Shown: positions 48,634-57,088, numbered from the stretch's first letter. The stretch: 62,222 nt of DNA from JBOGUF01 sp050696075 (GCA_050696075.1 JBOGUF010000010.1:1-62222); one strand, 5' to 3'. The notes: a model not told the origin generated them from the sequence alone. Made by a program: numbers and translations.

Positions 48634-49418
48634 TGGTCATGATCTTTGGGCATCGGGGGGCGCGGGGCGAGGCGCCGGAGAACACGCTGACCGGATTCCT
48701 GTATGCGAAGGGGATTGGGGTCGAGGCGTTCGAACTCGACGTGCAGCTCTCGGCGGACGATCAGCTCGTGGTGATCCACGACCGGACGGTCGACCGCACG
48801 ACGGACGGGACAGGGCCGGTATCGTCCTTGACGGTAGCGGAACTGGCCGTGCTCGACGCTCGGGCTGCCTTTCCCGATTGGCCCGAGCCGGCAGGCGTTC
48901 CGACGCTGGCCGACATTTTGGACGTGGTTGCCGACGCGGTGCGATTCGAGGTCGAGATTAAGACTGACTTGCCGGAGCGCCTCGAACGCGTGGTGGAACT
49001 GCTGCTGCCGACGCTCAAGCAGAACGGGATCGCGGAGCGGACGACCGTCTCGTCATTCGATTCGGTCGCGTTGGAGATTGTGCAGCGGCTTGCGCCTGAA
49101 CAGGCGCGCGGCTTCATCAGCAGGTACGACGACATGAGCTACCTGGAGACAGCCGTCCGCCTAGGCTGTACGTGGGCCGAGATCCCGATCAAGACCGGAT
49201 CGGCCGAGATCGTGCGGGCGGCCAAGGAACGTGGTTTGCGAGTCGTCGGCTGGCAGGGGAATTCCGAAGAGGACATTGACACGTTGCTCGCGTGGGACGT
49301 CGACGTGATCTGCACCGATTACCCGTCGATCGCCATGGCCTATTTGGTCAAGACACTCCCCTACAAGATGTGCTCCAGCGCGGTCAACATCGCCTCCAGG
49401 TCGTCGTGCGTGTTGTAG
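48633..49418 (+). CDS. Glycerophosphodiester phosphodiesterase
   Basis: 261 aa, cytoplasmic (no signal). The GDPD signature is His7-Arg8 in 'GHRGARGEAPENTL', Glu34 and Asp36 in 'FELDVQLS', and His49 in 'VVIHDRTVDRTTDGTG', with the final strand 'WDVDVICTDYP'. It cleaves glycerophosphodiesters to glycerol phosphate and an alcohol. It starts at ATG 48633 inside the HAD stop (TGATG). The last ~19 codons overlap the convergent aminotransferase gene and do not look conserved. Confidence 0.93.
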   Translation: MVMIFGHRGARGEAPENTLTGFLYAKGIGVEAFELDVQLSADDQLVVIHDRTVDRTTDGTGPVSSLTVAELAVLDARAAFPDWPEPAGVPTLADILDVVADAVRFEVEIKTDLPERLERVVELLLPTLKQNGIAERTTVSSFDSVALEIVQRLAPEQARGFISRYDDMSYLETAVRLGCTWAEIPIKTGSAEIVRAAKERGLRVVGWQGNSEEDIDTLLAWDVDVICTDYPSIAMAYLVKTLPYKMCSSAVNIASRSSCVL

Positions 49419-50566
49419 CCCTGGAAGGAGAGGCGGATCATTGTCCAGTCGCCCCAGGAACCGACCGGGACCTCGATGCGGAAATCGTCATAGAGGCGGA
49501 TTTTGAGGTCGGCCGGGTCGCGCGCTGGGAGCGGAAGGGCGATCATCTGGCTGAACCAAGCGGGTGTATCGGGTGAGATGGGGGGAATACCGCCAAGCTC
49601 GGCGACGCGGTGACGGGCTTCGCGCGCCAGCTCGTGGCAGCGGGCGCGGACGGAGTCCCAATCCCGCTCCTGTTGGAAGCGGATGGCGTCCGGAGTGGCG
49701 AGGTAAGGGGCGAGGTCGCGGGTGCCCTGGCGCTGGTTGCGGGTGATGAAGGTGTGCTCGCCTTGCCAACCCCAACTGATCGGCAGCGACTCGATCCAGT
49801 CGTGGTGCTCCGGGCGGGCATAGAGGAAGCCGGAGCCCTTCGGCGCGCAGAGCCACTTGTGGTTGTTGCCGCTGTAGATATCGACGCCGAGGTCATCCAG
49901 GTCGAGCGGGATCTGACTCGGGGCATGCGCGCCGTCGACGACGGTCAGGATGCCTGCCTCCCGCGCCCGATTGCAAATCTCCTTGACCGGAAAGATCAAG
50001 GCGGTGGGGGAGGTGATGTGGCTGAGGAAGATTACCTTGGTGCGCGGCGTGACCGCGGACCAAAAGGACTCGACGATCTCCTCGCGTGTGGGGACGGGGA
50101 GGGGGATCGGGTGACGGACGTAGTGCGCGCCCGCCTTGCCGCACATCCACTCCCAGGTCATGTTCAGCGCGCCGTATTCGTGGTCGGTGGTGAGCACCTC
50201 GTCGCCGCGTTCGAGCGGCAGCGAGCGGGCAATGACGTTGAGGCCGGTGGTGGCGTTGGTGACGTAGACGACGGTATCGAGGGGGACGTGGAGATAGTCG
50301 GCCAAGGCTTGCCGAGCTTCGGTGAGCAGTCCTTCGGAGCGGCGACCGAGGAATTCGACCGGCTGTCGTTCGAGCTCGACCTGCCAGCGCTGGTATTCCG
50401 CGAAGACCGGCCGTGGACAGGCGCCGAAGGAGCCGTGGTTGAGGAAGATCACCTCGGGGTCGAGCAGAAACTCCTCGCGGAGCGCGAGCGCCGCCCGGTC
50501 GCCTTCTTCCCAATCCACACCCTCGGTCGTCTCAGCGATCGTCGCCGTCCCGTGCGCCATGCCCAT
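49361..50566 (-). CDS. Class-V PLP aminotransferase (isopenicillin-N-epimerase/cysteine-desulfurase-like)
   Basis: 401 aa. 'FLNHGSFGACPRPVFAEYQR' at the start, 'YVTNATTGLNVIARSLPLER' (phosphate cup), 'VVDGAHAPSQIPLDL' (Asp that contacts the PLP ring nitrogen), and 'YSGNNHKWLCAPKGSGFLY', with the PLP lysine in N-H-K-W. These match the CefD-like class-V group often annotated as isopenicillin N epimerase. The true substrate is unknown, and no beta-lactam genes are near. ATG 50566. It overlaps the convergent gene by 58 bp. Confidence 0.88.
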   Translation of the reverse strand: MGMAHGTATIAETTEGVDWEEGDRAALALREEFLLDPEVIFLNHGSFGACPRPVFAEYQRWQVELERQPVEFLGRRSEGLLTEARQALADYLHVPLDTVVYVTNATTGLNVIARSLPLERGDEVLTTDHEYGALNMTWEWMCGKAGAHYVRHPIPLPVPTREEIVESFWSAVTPRTKVIFLSHITSPTALIFPVKEICNRAREAGILTVVDGAHAPSQIPLDLDDLGVDIYSGNNHKWLCAPKGSGFLYARPEHHDWIESLPISWGWQGEHTFITRNQRQGTRDLAPYLATPDAIRFQQERDWDSVRARCHELAREARHRVAELGGIPPISPDTPAWFSQMIALPLPARDPADLKIRLYDDFRIEVPVGSWGDWTMIRLSFQGYNTHDDLEAMLTALEHIL

Positions 50567-50663
50567 AGCCTCACCCCACTTCCCGTCCGCGCCCAATCGG
50601 GGCAAATGAACGGCGCGACCCCGTGGGAGCCGCGCCGTCCGCCTCCACAACCGCGATTATCGC

Positions 50664-52442
50664 CTAATCGCGGTCGGGTGGCGCCTCGTTGGTGATGTAG
50701 AGCCCTTCGGGCACCGTGCTCATCGTCGTGAAACCGGGCCAGTGGATGGCGGCGATACCGTTGTCATCGGGCAGCAGCGCATCGCCCTTGACGTAGGGCT
50801 TGATCATCTGAACCGGCGTTCGGTAGTAGACGAAGACAGCCGGCACGTCCTCGACCAGGATCCGCTCGACGCCCTTGAACAGTTCCAGCCGCTCGGCCGG
50901 ATCGCCGAGGAAGATCGTGGCCTCTTGCAGGCCGGCATCGAATGCGTCGTTGACCCAGGAATGGCGGCCACCGCTTCGCCAAACGCCGAGCATATTCGAC
51001 GGATCGAGGTAATCCATACCGTAGGAGACGTACCCAAAGAGGATCTCCGTCGGCTTGGCGTTGAGGGCGTCGGTGAACGTGTTCTGATCCCTGGGGCTGA
51101 CCTCGACGTCGATGTTGAGGTGTTCCTTGATCATCGCCGCCGCGGCGTTGCCGATGGCGGAGTCGGCTGGGGTCGGGGCGCGCAGCCAGAGCTCGAGCGC
51201 GGGGAACCCCTCACCGTCCGGGAAGCCGGCCTCTGCCAGTAGCTGCTTGCCCAACTCAGGATCGAACGCCTGAATATCTTTAAGGGATTCTTGGTCTGAC
51301 GCGGGGAAGCCCGGCGCCAGGAAGCCGTACGACGGTTCACCGAGGGGGCCGAGGATGCTCTGCTTGATCGCGTCCCGGTCGATGACGTGGCTGATCGCCT
51401 GGCGGACAAGTTTGTTGTCGAATGGCGCCTTGGTGACGTCGAAGAAGAGGTAGTCGACGCGGAAGTCGCCGACGCCTTGATACATTTGCTCCGACAGTTC
51501 GGGATCGGATTGGATCAGTTGCAGCTCGGCTGGGGCCGGATCGCCCATGTGGTCGATTTCGCCGGCCTCGTAGAGGGTGAAGTAGGTGGCCGGCGCGGCC
51601 ATCTTGACGATGATGCGCTGAATCGGCACGACCATGGGGCCGGCGTAGGTCTCATTGCGCGTGTAGGTGAGGTGTTGGTCGCGTACCCACTCTTCGAGAA
51701 TGAACGGCCCGGAGGAGACGGCCGTCTCCGGCTGGGTGTTGTAGAGCGGTCCGTGGGTCTCCAGAGCCGCCGCTGAGAGCGGGAGCGAGTAGAGAAGCAT
51801 CGACGGCAGGTAGGGAGCGGGGTCGACCGTTTCGAAGATGAGTTCGTACTCGTCGGCGCCCTGGCGGACGCCGATCTCCTCGGGGCTGACCGCGCCCTCG
51901 ACCGCCTCGGCAAAGTTCGTGATCACCGGCAGCCAGAACCAGGAAAAGTCGAAGGCGTGCTCCGGGTCCGCGGCGTACTGGAACGTCTTGATCCAGTCCC
52001 GTGCGGTCACGGGGTTGCCATCACTCCAGACGCGGTCGCGGGCGAGGGTAAAGGTCCAAACCTTGCCGTCCTCGCTCCCATTCCATTCCGTCGCGGCCCC
52101 GGCGATGATCTGGAAATTCTTGTCGAGGCGAACGAGCGACTCGCTGAAGAGATCGGCGACCGCCGGGCGGGCGTAGACCGCTTCGTAGAAGTCGAGCACC
52201 TTGGGGATTGTCGGGTCGGAGGCTTGTCGCCAGATCTGCTGCTCGGGCGGGGCGGCGTCTTCTGGCAACTCCTGAAAGGCCGGGATACCGAGGCTGGCCA
52301 GGGAAAGCCGGCCGGCCGAGGCGGGGCCGGCGAGGGCGCCGGAGACCTGGCCGGCCAGGACGGCGCCGGCCGCGCCGCCGATCAGCTTGCGCCGCGTCGT
52401 CGTGGTGTTGATCACGCACTCGACAACGGAATCGCGTGCCAT
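50664..52442 (-). CDS. Solute-binding protein, family 5 (Opp/Dpp-type), paralogue 2
   Basis: 592 aa. The Tat-like signal is T-R-R-K-L-I-G-G-A-A-G. Family-5 sequence: 'RDRVWSDGNPVTARDWIKTF', 'YEAGEIDHMGDPAPAELQLI', 'PFDNKLVRQAISHVIDRDAI', 'DYLDPSNMLGVWRSGGRH', ending in 'IHWPGFTTM'. It is closely similar along its length to the upstream paralogue at 52705-54516 (for example 'VLDFYEAVYxRPA' in both). ATG 52442 follows GAGGAG. A large hairpin separates the two genes. Peptide or other small-molecule capture is likely. Confidence 0.92.
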   Translation of the reverse strand: MARDSVVECVINTTTTRRKLIGGAAGAVLAGQVSGALAGPASAGRLSLASLGIPAFQELPEDAAPPEQQIWRQASDPTIPKVLDFYEAVYARPAVADLFSESLVRLDKNFQIIAGAATEWNGSEDGKVWTFTLARDRVWSDGNPVTARDWIKTFQYAADPEHAFDFSWFWLPVITNFAEAVEGAVSPEEIGVRQGADEYELIFETVDPAPYLPSMLLYSLPLSAAALETHGPLYNTQPETAVSSGPFILEEWVRDQHLTYTRNETYAGPMVVPIQRIIVKMAAPATYFTLYEAGEIDHMGDPAPAELQLIQSDPELSEQMYQGVGDFRVDYLFFDVTKAPFDNKLVRQAISHVIDRDAIKQSILGPLGEPSYGFLAPGFPASDQESLKDIQAFDPELGKQLLAEAGFPDGEGFPALELWLRAPTPADSAIGNAAAAMIKEHLNIDVEVSPRDQNTFTDALNAKPTEILFGYVSYGMDYLDPSNMLGVWRSGGRHSWVNDAFDAGLQEATIFLGDPAERLELFKGVERILVEDVPAVFVYYRTPVQMIKPYVKGDALLPDDNGIAAIHWPGFTTMSTVPEGLYITNEAPPDRD

Positions 52443-52597
52443 CGCGCAACTCCTCTCATGCTTGACGTCTGAGGTCCGGACCGGCCGCATTCGCGCGGCC
52501 GTCATCGCCCATTCGGGGGATGACCGCATTGTGGCGCGGTCAGCGCGAGAACGCAAGGCGGCGAGAACAACGGCCGGTCCGATACCGCGCCATTCCG

Positions 52598-52679
52598 AGC
52601 GCCAGCGTTGCAGCGAGGAATCGCCCCGTCGTTGCGTAACGGGGCGATTCCTCGTACTCGCGGCATGACGGGCGCTGGC
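52598..52679. repeat. Large nested inverted repeat between paralogous binding-protein genes
   Basis: The inner stem is CGAGGAATCGCCCCGT (52614-52629) with its exact complement (52639-52654), 16 bp with a 9-base loop. The outer arms are GCCAGCG (52601-52607) and CGCTGGC (52673-52679). The motif CATTCCGAG...GAGGAATC resembles a short repeat that I recall from many bacterial genomes. It begins 51 bases after the stop of the first paralogue and has no T-run, so mRNA protection is more likely than simple termination. Confidence 0.65.
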
Positions 52680-52704
52680 TTGGACCGATGGATGCCGCTG
52701 GCCG

Positions 52705-54516
52705 CTACTGCCGGTTGGGCGGCGCATCCTTGCTGATGTAGAGGCCGGCGGGGACCATGCTGGTGGTGCCGAAACCCGGCCAGTGAATGGCGGCGATGCC
52801 GTTGTTGTCGGGCGCCAGAGCGTCGCCTTTGACGTACGGCTTGATGAGCTGAATCGGGGTCGAGAAGTAGGTGAAAACGGCCGGGACGTCCTCGACCAGG
52901 AGGCGCTCAGCCTCTTGGAACATCGCGATGCGATCTTCCTCCGAACCGAGGAAAATGGTCGCCTCCTTGACCTTGGCGTCGTAGTCCGGGTTCGACCAGG
53001 GGTGGCGACCGCCGGAGAGCCAGACGCCGAGCATGTTCGACGGATCGAGATAGTCCATGCCGTACGAGACCCAACCGAACTGGACCTCAGTCGGTTTGGC
53101 GTTCATCGCGTCGTAGAACGCCTGCCGGTCCATAACCTGGACCTCCACGTTGATGTTGAGGTGTTCCTTCAGCATGGTCGGGTAGGCGTTGACGACTGCC
53201 ATTTCGGCCGGACCGCCGCCGCCGCGTGCCTGGAGGGTGAGCCGCGGGAATCCTTCGCCGTCCGGATAGCCGGCTTCGGCCAATAGGGTCCTGGCTGTCT
53301 CCGAATCGAAGGCCTGGATTTCCTTGAGATCCTCCCCGTTGGCGGCGGGAAATCCCGGTGCGAGGAAGGAATAGGCGACTTTGCCCTGTGGCCCCATGAT
53401 CTGCTCGATAATGGCGTCGCGATCGACGACGTGGCTGAACGCCTGCCGGACCAGCTTGTTATCGAACGGCGGCTTGGTTAGGTCGAAGAAGAAGTAGAAG
53501 CAGCCGAAGTCACCAACGCCCTGGTAGACCTCGGTTGCCTTCTCCGGGTCGGCCTGCATGAGCTGGAGCTCGGCCGGAGCGGGGTTCTCCATGAAGTCGA
53601 TCTCACCCGTCTCGTAGAGCGTGAAGTGGGTGTTCGGGGCGGCGAGTGTGATGACGAATTTTTGCATCGGGATCTGAAGCTGACCCGAGTACTTCTCGTT
53701 GCGGACGATGATCAGATGTTGGTCGCGCGCCCACTCCTGGAGAATGAATGGGCCGCAGGAGACACAGGTTTCGGGGTTCGAGTTGTAGAGCGGGCCGTGT
53801 GTCTCCAGAGCCGCGGCTGAGAGCGGCTGGGAGTAGAGGAGCATCGCGGGCAGATAGGGCGCGGGGTCGAGTGTCTCGAAGACAACTTCGAACTCGTTCG
53901 CACCCTGCTTGACGCTGATCTCCTCGGGCGGGATCTTGCCGTCGACCGCGTCGGCGTAGCCCCGAATGACAGGCCGCCAGAACCAGGTGAAGTCCCAGGC
54001 GTGCTCGGGATCGGCTGAGTATTGGAAGGTTCTCACGTAATCGCGGGCGGTAAGTGGGGTGTCGTCGCTCCAGACCAGGTTCTGATCGAGTTTGAAGGTC
54101 CAGACGGTGCCGTCCTCGCTGCCGGACCATTCGGTTGCGGCTGCCGGGAGGATCTGGAAGTTCTTGTCGAGCCGGACGAGCGGTTCGGAGAAGAGACCAT
54201 TGCCGGCCGGCCGCTCGTATACGGCCTCGTAGAAGTCGAGCACTTTGGCGTTGGTCGGGTCGGAGGCCACGCGCCAGATCTGTTGGTCGAGGGGCGCGGC
54301 GTCCTCGGGGAGTTTCATCTCCTGATTGGCCGCGATGCGGTTGGCGGCGCGCATCGACGGACCGGCCAGTGCCGTTCCGTGTCCGAGGAGCGGGAGATCG
54401 GCCGCGAGTGCGCCCGCGCCGGCCGCGCCCTGGATCATCCGTATCAGAAACGCACGCCGGTCGAGATCAAGCAACTGCAACGCGCGAAGGACGTCCCTAT
54501 CCTGCCGTTCGTTCAT
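52705..54516 (-). CDS. Solute-binding protein, family 5 (Opp/Dpp-type), paralogue 1
   Basis: 603 aa. The N-terminus has L-D-R-R-A-F-L-I-R and a short hydrophobic, Ala/Gly-rich segment (Tat-like). Family-5 features are 'DQNLVWSDDTPLTARDYVRT', 'YETGEIDFMENPAPAELQLM', 'PFDNKLVRQAFSHVVDRDAI' and 'MDYLDPSNMLGVWLSGGRHP'. ATG 54516 follows AAGGAG and GAGGAA. It lies 68 bp downstream of the permease pair, so it is the first binding protein of the operon. Confidence 0.93.
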   Translation of the reverse strand: MNERQDRDVLRALQLLDLDRRAFLIRMIQGAAGAGALAADLPLLGHGTALAGPSMRAANRIAANQEMKLPEDAAPLDQQIWRVASDPTNAKVLDFYEAVYERPAGNGLFSEPLVRLDKNFQILPAAATEWSGSEDGTVWTFKLDQNLVWSDDTPLTARDYVRTFQYSADPEHAWDFTWFWRPVIRGYADAVDGKIPPEEISVKQGANEFEVVFETLDPAPYLPAMLLYSQPLSAAALETHGPLYNSNPETCVSCGPFILQEWARDQHLIIVRNEKYSGQLQIPMQKFVITLAAPNTHFTLYETGEIDFMENPAPAELQLMQADPEKATEVYQGVGDFGCFYFFFDLTKPPFDNKLVRQAFSHVVDRDAIIEQIMGPQGKVAYSFLAPGFPAANGEDLKEIQAFDSETARTLLAEAGYPDGEGFPRLTLQARGGGGPAEMAVVNAYPTMLKEHLNINVEVQVMDRQAFYDAMNAKPTEVQFGWVSYGMDYLDPSNMLGVWLSGGRHPWSNPDYDAKVKEATIFLGSEEDRIAMFQEAERLLVEDVPAVFTYFSTPIQLIKPYVKGDALAPDNNGIAAIHWPGFGTTSMVPAGLYISKDAPPNRQ

Positions 54517-54584
54517 TTCCTCACTCCTTTGGCGGATCCGTACAATCCGGCCGCGTGGCCGGATGCTCACACGCGCGTGAAGCC

Positions 54585-55490
54585 TCAGGTCTGACGCGGG
54601 TCGAGGGCGTCGCGGAGGCCGTCGCCGACGAAGGTGAAGCCGAGCATGATCAGGGCGATGGCGAGGGTGGGGAAGAGGCCGAGGTGCCAGTAGATACGGA
54701 TGTAGGGGGCACTGTCGGCGACCATCTTGCCGAGACTTGGGGTCGGCTCGTTGATGCCGATGCCGAGGTAGCTGAGACCGGCCTCGGCGAAGATGGCGAG
54801 CGGGACGGCGAGGGAGATCGAGACGATGATCGGGGCGACGGCGTTTGGCAAGAGATGGCGCACGGCGATGGTCCAGCCGCTGGCGCCGACGCTACGGGCG
54901 GCGGTCACGTACTCCTGCTCACGCAGCATCAGCAACTGGGCGCGCATCAGGCGGCACATCGTCACCCAGCTCGTGATCCCGATGACGAAGATGATGTTGC
55001 GTACGCCCGCTCCCGTGATCGTCATCAGGAAGATCGCGAAGAGAAGGCCGGGGAAGGCGGTCATGACTTCGACCAGGCGCATGACCACGAAGTCGACCTT
55101 GCCGCCGTAGAGCCCGGCGACCAAGCCGAGCGGGATGCCAATGACGCAGGCGACCGCGACGGCGGCGAAGCCGACGATCAACGAGGTGCGGGTGCCGTAC
55201 ATGACGCGGCTGAGGAAGTCGTGGCCGATGGCGTCGGTGCCGAGCAGATAGTCCCGCTCCGGGAACTTGTTCGCCGCCATCAAGTCCGCTTCGGCGTAGT
55301 GGGTTGGCGCGAGCAGCGGCGCCCCGAAACCGATCACCATCATGAAGAGAACGATGACCATCCCGACCATCGCCAGCTTTTGGCGCAGGAAGCGATGGGC
55401 CGCGTAGAAGAGAGCGGAGCGTGGGGCGCGGGCAAACTGGCGCTCTGATGCCCCGGAGAGGCCGCGCTCGGCAGCAGCGGAGACGTTCAT
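54585..55490 (-). CDS. Peptide-type ABC permease (DppC/OppC family)
   Basis: 301 aa. The first helix is 'LAMVGMVIVLFMMVIGFGAP', followed by 'LLGTDAIGHDFLSRVMYGTR' and the EAA loop 'VTAARSVGASGWTIAVRHLL'. The late segment is 'FAEAGLSYLGIGINEPTPSL' and the end D-P-R-Q-T. ATG 55490 follows AGGAGG. It lies 13 bp after the partner dppB-type gene. Confidence 0.94.
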   Translation of the reverse strand: MNVSAAAERGLSGASERQFARAPRSALFYAAHRFLRQKLAMVGMVIVLFMMVIGFGAPLLAPTHYAEADLMAANKFPERDYLLGTDAIGHDFLSRVMYGTRTSLIVGFAAVAVACVIGIPLGLVAGLYGGKVDFVVMRLVEVMTAFPGLLFAIFLMTITGAGVRNIIFVIGITSWVTMCRLMRAQLLMLREQEYVTAARSVGASGWTIAVRHLLPNAVAPIIVSISLAVPLAIFAEAGLSYLGIGINEPTPSLGKMVADSAPYIRIYWHLGLFPTLAIALIMLGFTFVGDGLRDALDPRQT

Positions 55491-55503
55491 GCTTGGCCGC
55501 CTC

Positions 55504-56445
55504 CTAGAGGTTCGCGGCCCGGCCGCCGATGCGAATCCGTGGGTCGAGGACGGTGTAGAGAACATCGGTCAAGATGTACGTTATGCCCCAAAAGGCGGCG
55601 ACAAGGAGGACAAGAGCAAGGATCATCGGGTAGTCGCGGGTTTGGGTGCTGGTGACGAAGAAGCGGCCGAGGCCGGGGATGCGGAAGGTCGACTCGATGA
55701 AGATCGACCCGGTCAGGATGTTCGGGATCTCCGGGAGCAGGATCGTGACGAACGGGATCAGCGCGTTGCGGCCGACGTGCCAAAGGAGGACGCGGGATTC
55801 AGCCAGGCCTTTGGCCCGCGCCGTGCGGACATGGTCGGCCCGCGTCACCTCGAGGATGCTGGCCCGCGTGTAGCGGGCAACGAGGGCCATCGGCGCCAGG
55901 CTGTAGGCGACGACCGGCATGATGTAGTGCTGCGGCTTGCCCCAGCCGCCCGGTTCGAGCCATTGCAAGTAGACGCTAAAGAAGAGGATGAGCCACATCG
56001 CGATCACGAAGTTGGGCACCACGATCCCCAGGGTCGCGCCAAAGGAGACGATGTAGTCGACCCAGGAGTTCTGGCGCATGGCGGCAATGAAGCCGAGGAG
56101 TGTGCCGAGGGTGTAGGCGATCAGGATCGTGGGCACGCCTATCTTGATCGTCACCGGCCAGGTGCGCGCGATCAGGCCGAGAACCGACTCGGTTGGGCTC
56201 TGGAAGGGAACGCCGAAGTCGCCCTGGACGGCGTGCCAGACGTAGCGGACGTACTGCTCGTAGAGCGGCTTGTCGAGGCCGTACTTGCGGAGTTGGGCTT
56301 CGCGGGTCGCTTCGGGCAGGCGGCCCTTCTCGTCCGGCGAGAACGGCCCGCCGGGAACAGCGTGCATCAACAGGAACGCGATCAGCGAGACGGCGAAGAG
56401 GACGAAGACGAGACTGGCGAGCCGTCCGACGATGTACCGGGCCAT
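55504..56445 (-). CDS. Peptide-type ABC permease (DppB/OppB family)
   Basis: 313 aa. The N-terminus is 'MARYIVGRLASLVFVLFAVS', then 'HAVPGGPFS' and 'YGLDKPLYEQYVRYVWHAVQ', the usual DppB order. The EAA loop is 'HVRTARAKGLAESRVLLWHV', then 'TGSIFIESTFRIPGLGRFFV' and 'DVLYTVLDPRIR'. ATG 56445 follows GGGGAG. It is first gene of the operon permease-permease-binding protein-binding protein and lacks ATPases; the oppD/oppF pair at 16.3-18.4 kb could supply them. Confidence 0.94.
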   Translation of the reverse strand: MARYIVGRLASLVFVLFAVSLIAFLLMHAVPGGPFSPDEKGRLPEATREAQLRKYGLDKPLYEQYVRYVWHAVQGDFGVPFQSPTESVLGLIARTWPVTIKIGVPTILIAYTLGTLLGFIAAMRQNSWVDYIVSFGATLGIVVPNFVIAMWLILFFSVYLQWLEPGGWGKPQHYIMPVVAYSLAPMALVARYTRASILEVTRADHVRTARAKGLAESRVLLWHVGRNALIPFVTILLPEIPNILTGSIFIESTFRIPGLGRFFVTSTQTRDYPMILALVLLVAAFWGITYILTDVLYTVLDPRIRIGGRAANL

Positions 56446-56596
56446 GACTCCCCTCGAGGCACTTGGCTGGAACCCCATGCCCAGCGACCAGGAGACCGGC
56501 CAGCGACCACCTATCCGACGCTCGAGGACTGAGGTCCGGATTCTACCATCGAATCAGCGCACGTATCACAAACCGAACGCGGCGTGGGTTCTGCTC

Positions 56597-56625
56597 TTGG
56601 CGAGATGGAACGCCAAAGGTATCAT
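56597..56625 (+). promoter_or_regulatory. Sigma70-like promoter of the F420 operon
   Basis: TTGGCG (56597-56602) and TATCAT (56620-56625) with a 17-base spacer sit about 50 bases before ATG 56675, in the divergent gap with the permease operon. Consensus-based inference. Confidence 0.45.
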
Positions 56626-56674
56626 TTTGGAAGTATCGACGCGCCGCTTGATGATCGTCCGGATGAGGGAAGGA

Positions 56675-57088
56675 ATGCCAGTGTCACTTGACCCCAAGGT
56701 GCGGTCGTTCTTGGCAGAGAAGCGGTTTGCCGTCCTGGCGACCGTCAATCGCGATGGGACGGCCCAACAGACGGTGATGTGGTACGCGCTGCGCGACGGG
56801 CACGTGATGATGAACACCGCGCGCGGCCGGACGAAGGACCGCAACCTGTTGCGCGACCGCCGCATCTCGATCTGCGTCGAGGACGGGACGCGGTTCGTGA
56901 CGATTGCCGGGACGGCGGAGTTGAACGACGACCAGGCCGTGGCGCAGGCCGACATCAAGGCGCTGGCGACGCGGTACCATGACGCGGCGCACGCGGAGAA
57001 GGCGTCCGCGGAGTCCTTCTCCAAGCAACACCGCATCACGATTACGCTGCCGATCGGGCGCGTGATCACGCATGGCTTTGGCGACTAA
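56675..57088 (+). CDS. PPOX-class F420-dependent oxidoreductase
   Basis: 137 aa split-barrel protein: 'EKRFAVLATVNRDGTAQQTV', 'WYALRDGHVMMNTARGRTKD', 'RNLLRDRRISICVEDGT', 'VTIAGTAELNDD'. This is the pattern of short F420H2-dependent reductases or F420-binding proteins; the K-x-R-N-L segment fits the cofactor phosphate site. ATG 56675 follows GAGGGAAGG. It is immediately upstream of cofD, which supports F420 as the cofactor. Substrate unknown. Confidence 0.88.
   Translation: MPVSLDPKVRSFLAEKRFAVLATVNRDGTAQQTVMWYALRDGHVMMNTARGRTKDRNLLRDRRISICVEDGTRFVTIAGTAELNDDQAVAQADIKALATRYHDAAHAEKASAESFSKQHRITITLPIGRVITHGFGD

Noticed and set aside
49361..50566. Beta-lactam biosynthesis inferred from the isopenicillin-N-epimerase-like gene
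   Set aside because: This annotation is widespread for class-V aminotransferases and no other beta-lactam gene is present.
54135..55448. Long plus-strand open frame opposite a binding protein and DppC gene
   Set aside because: Shadow of conserved genes; no motif, and it contains runs of charged residues only.
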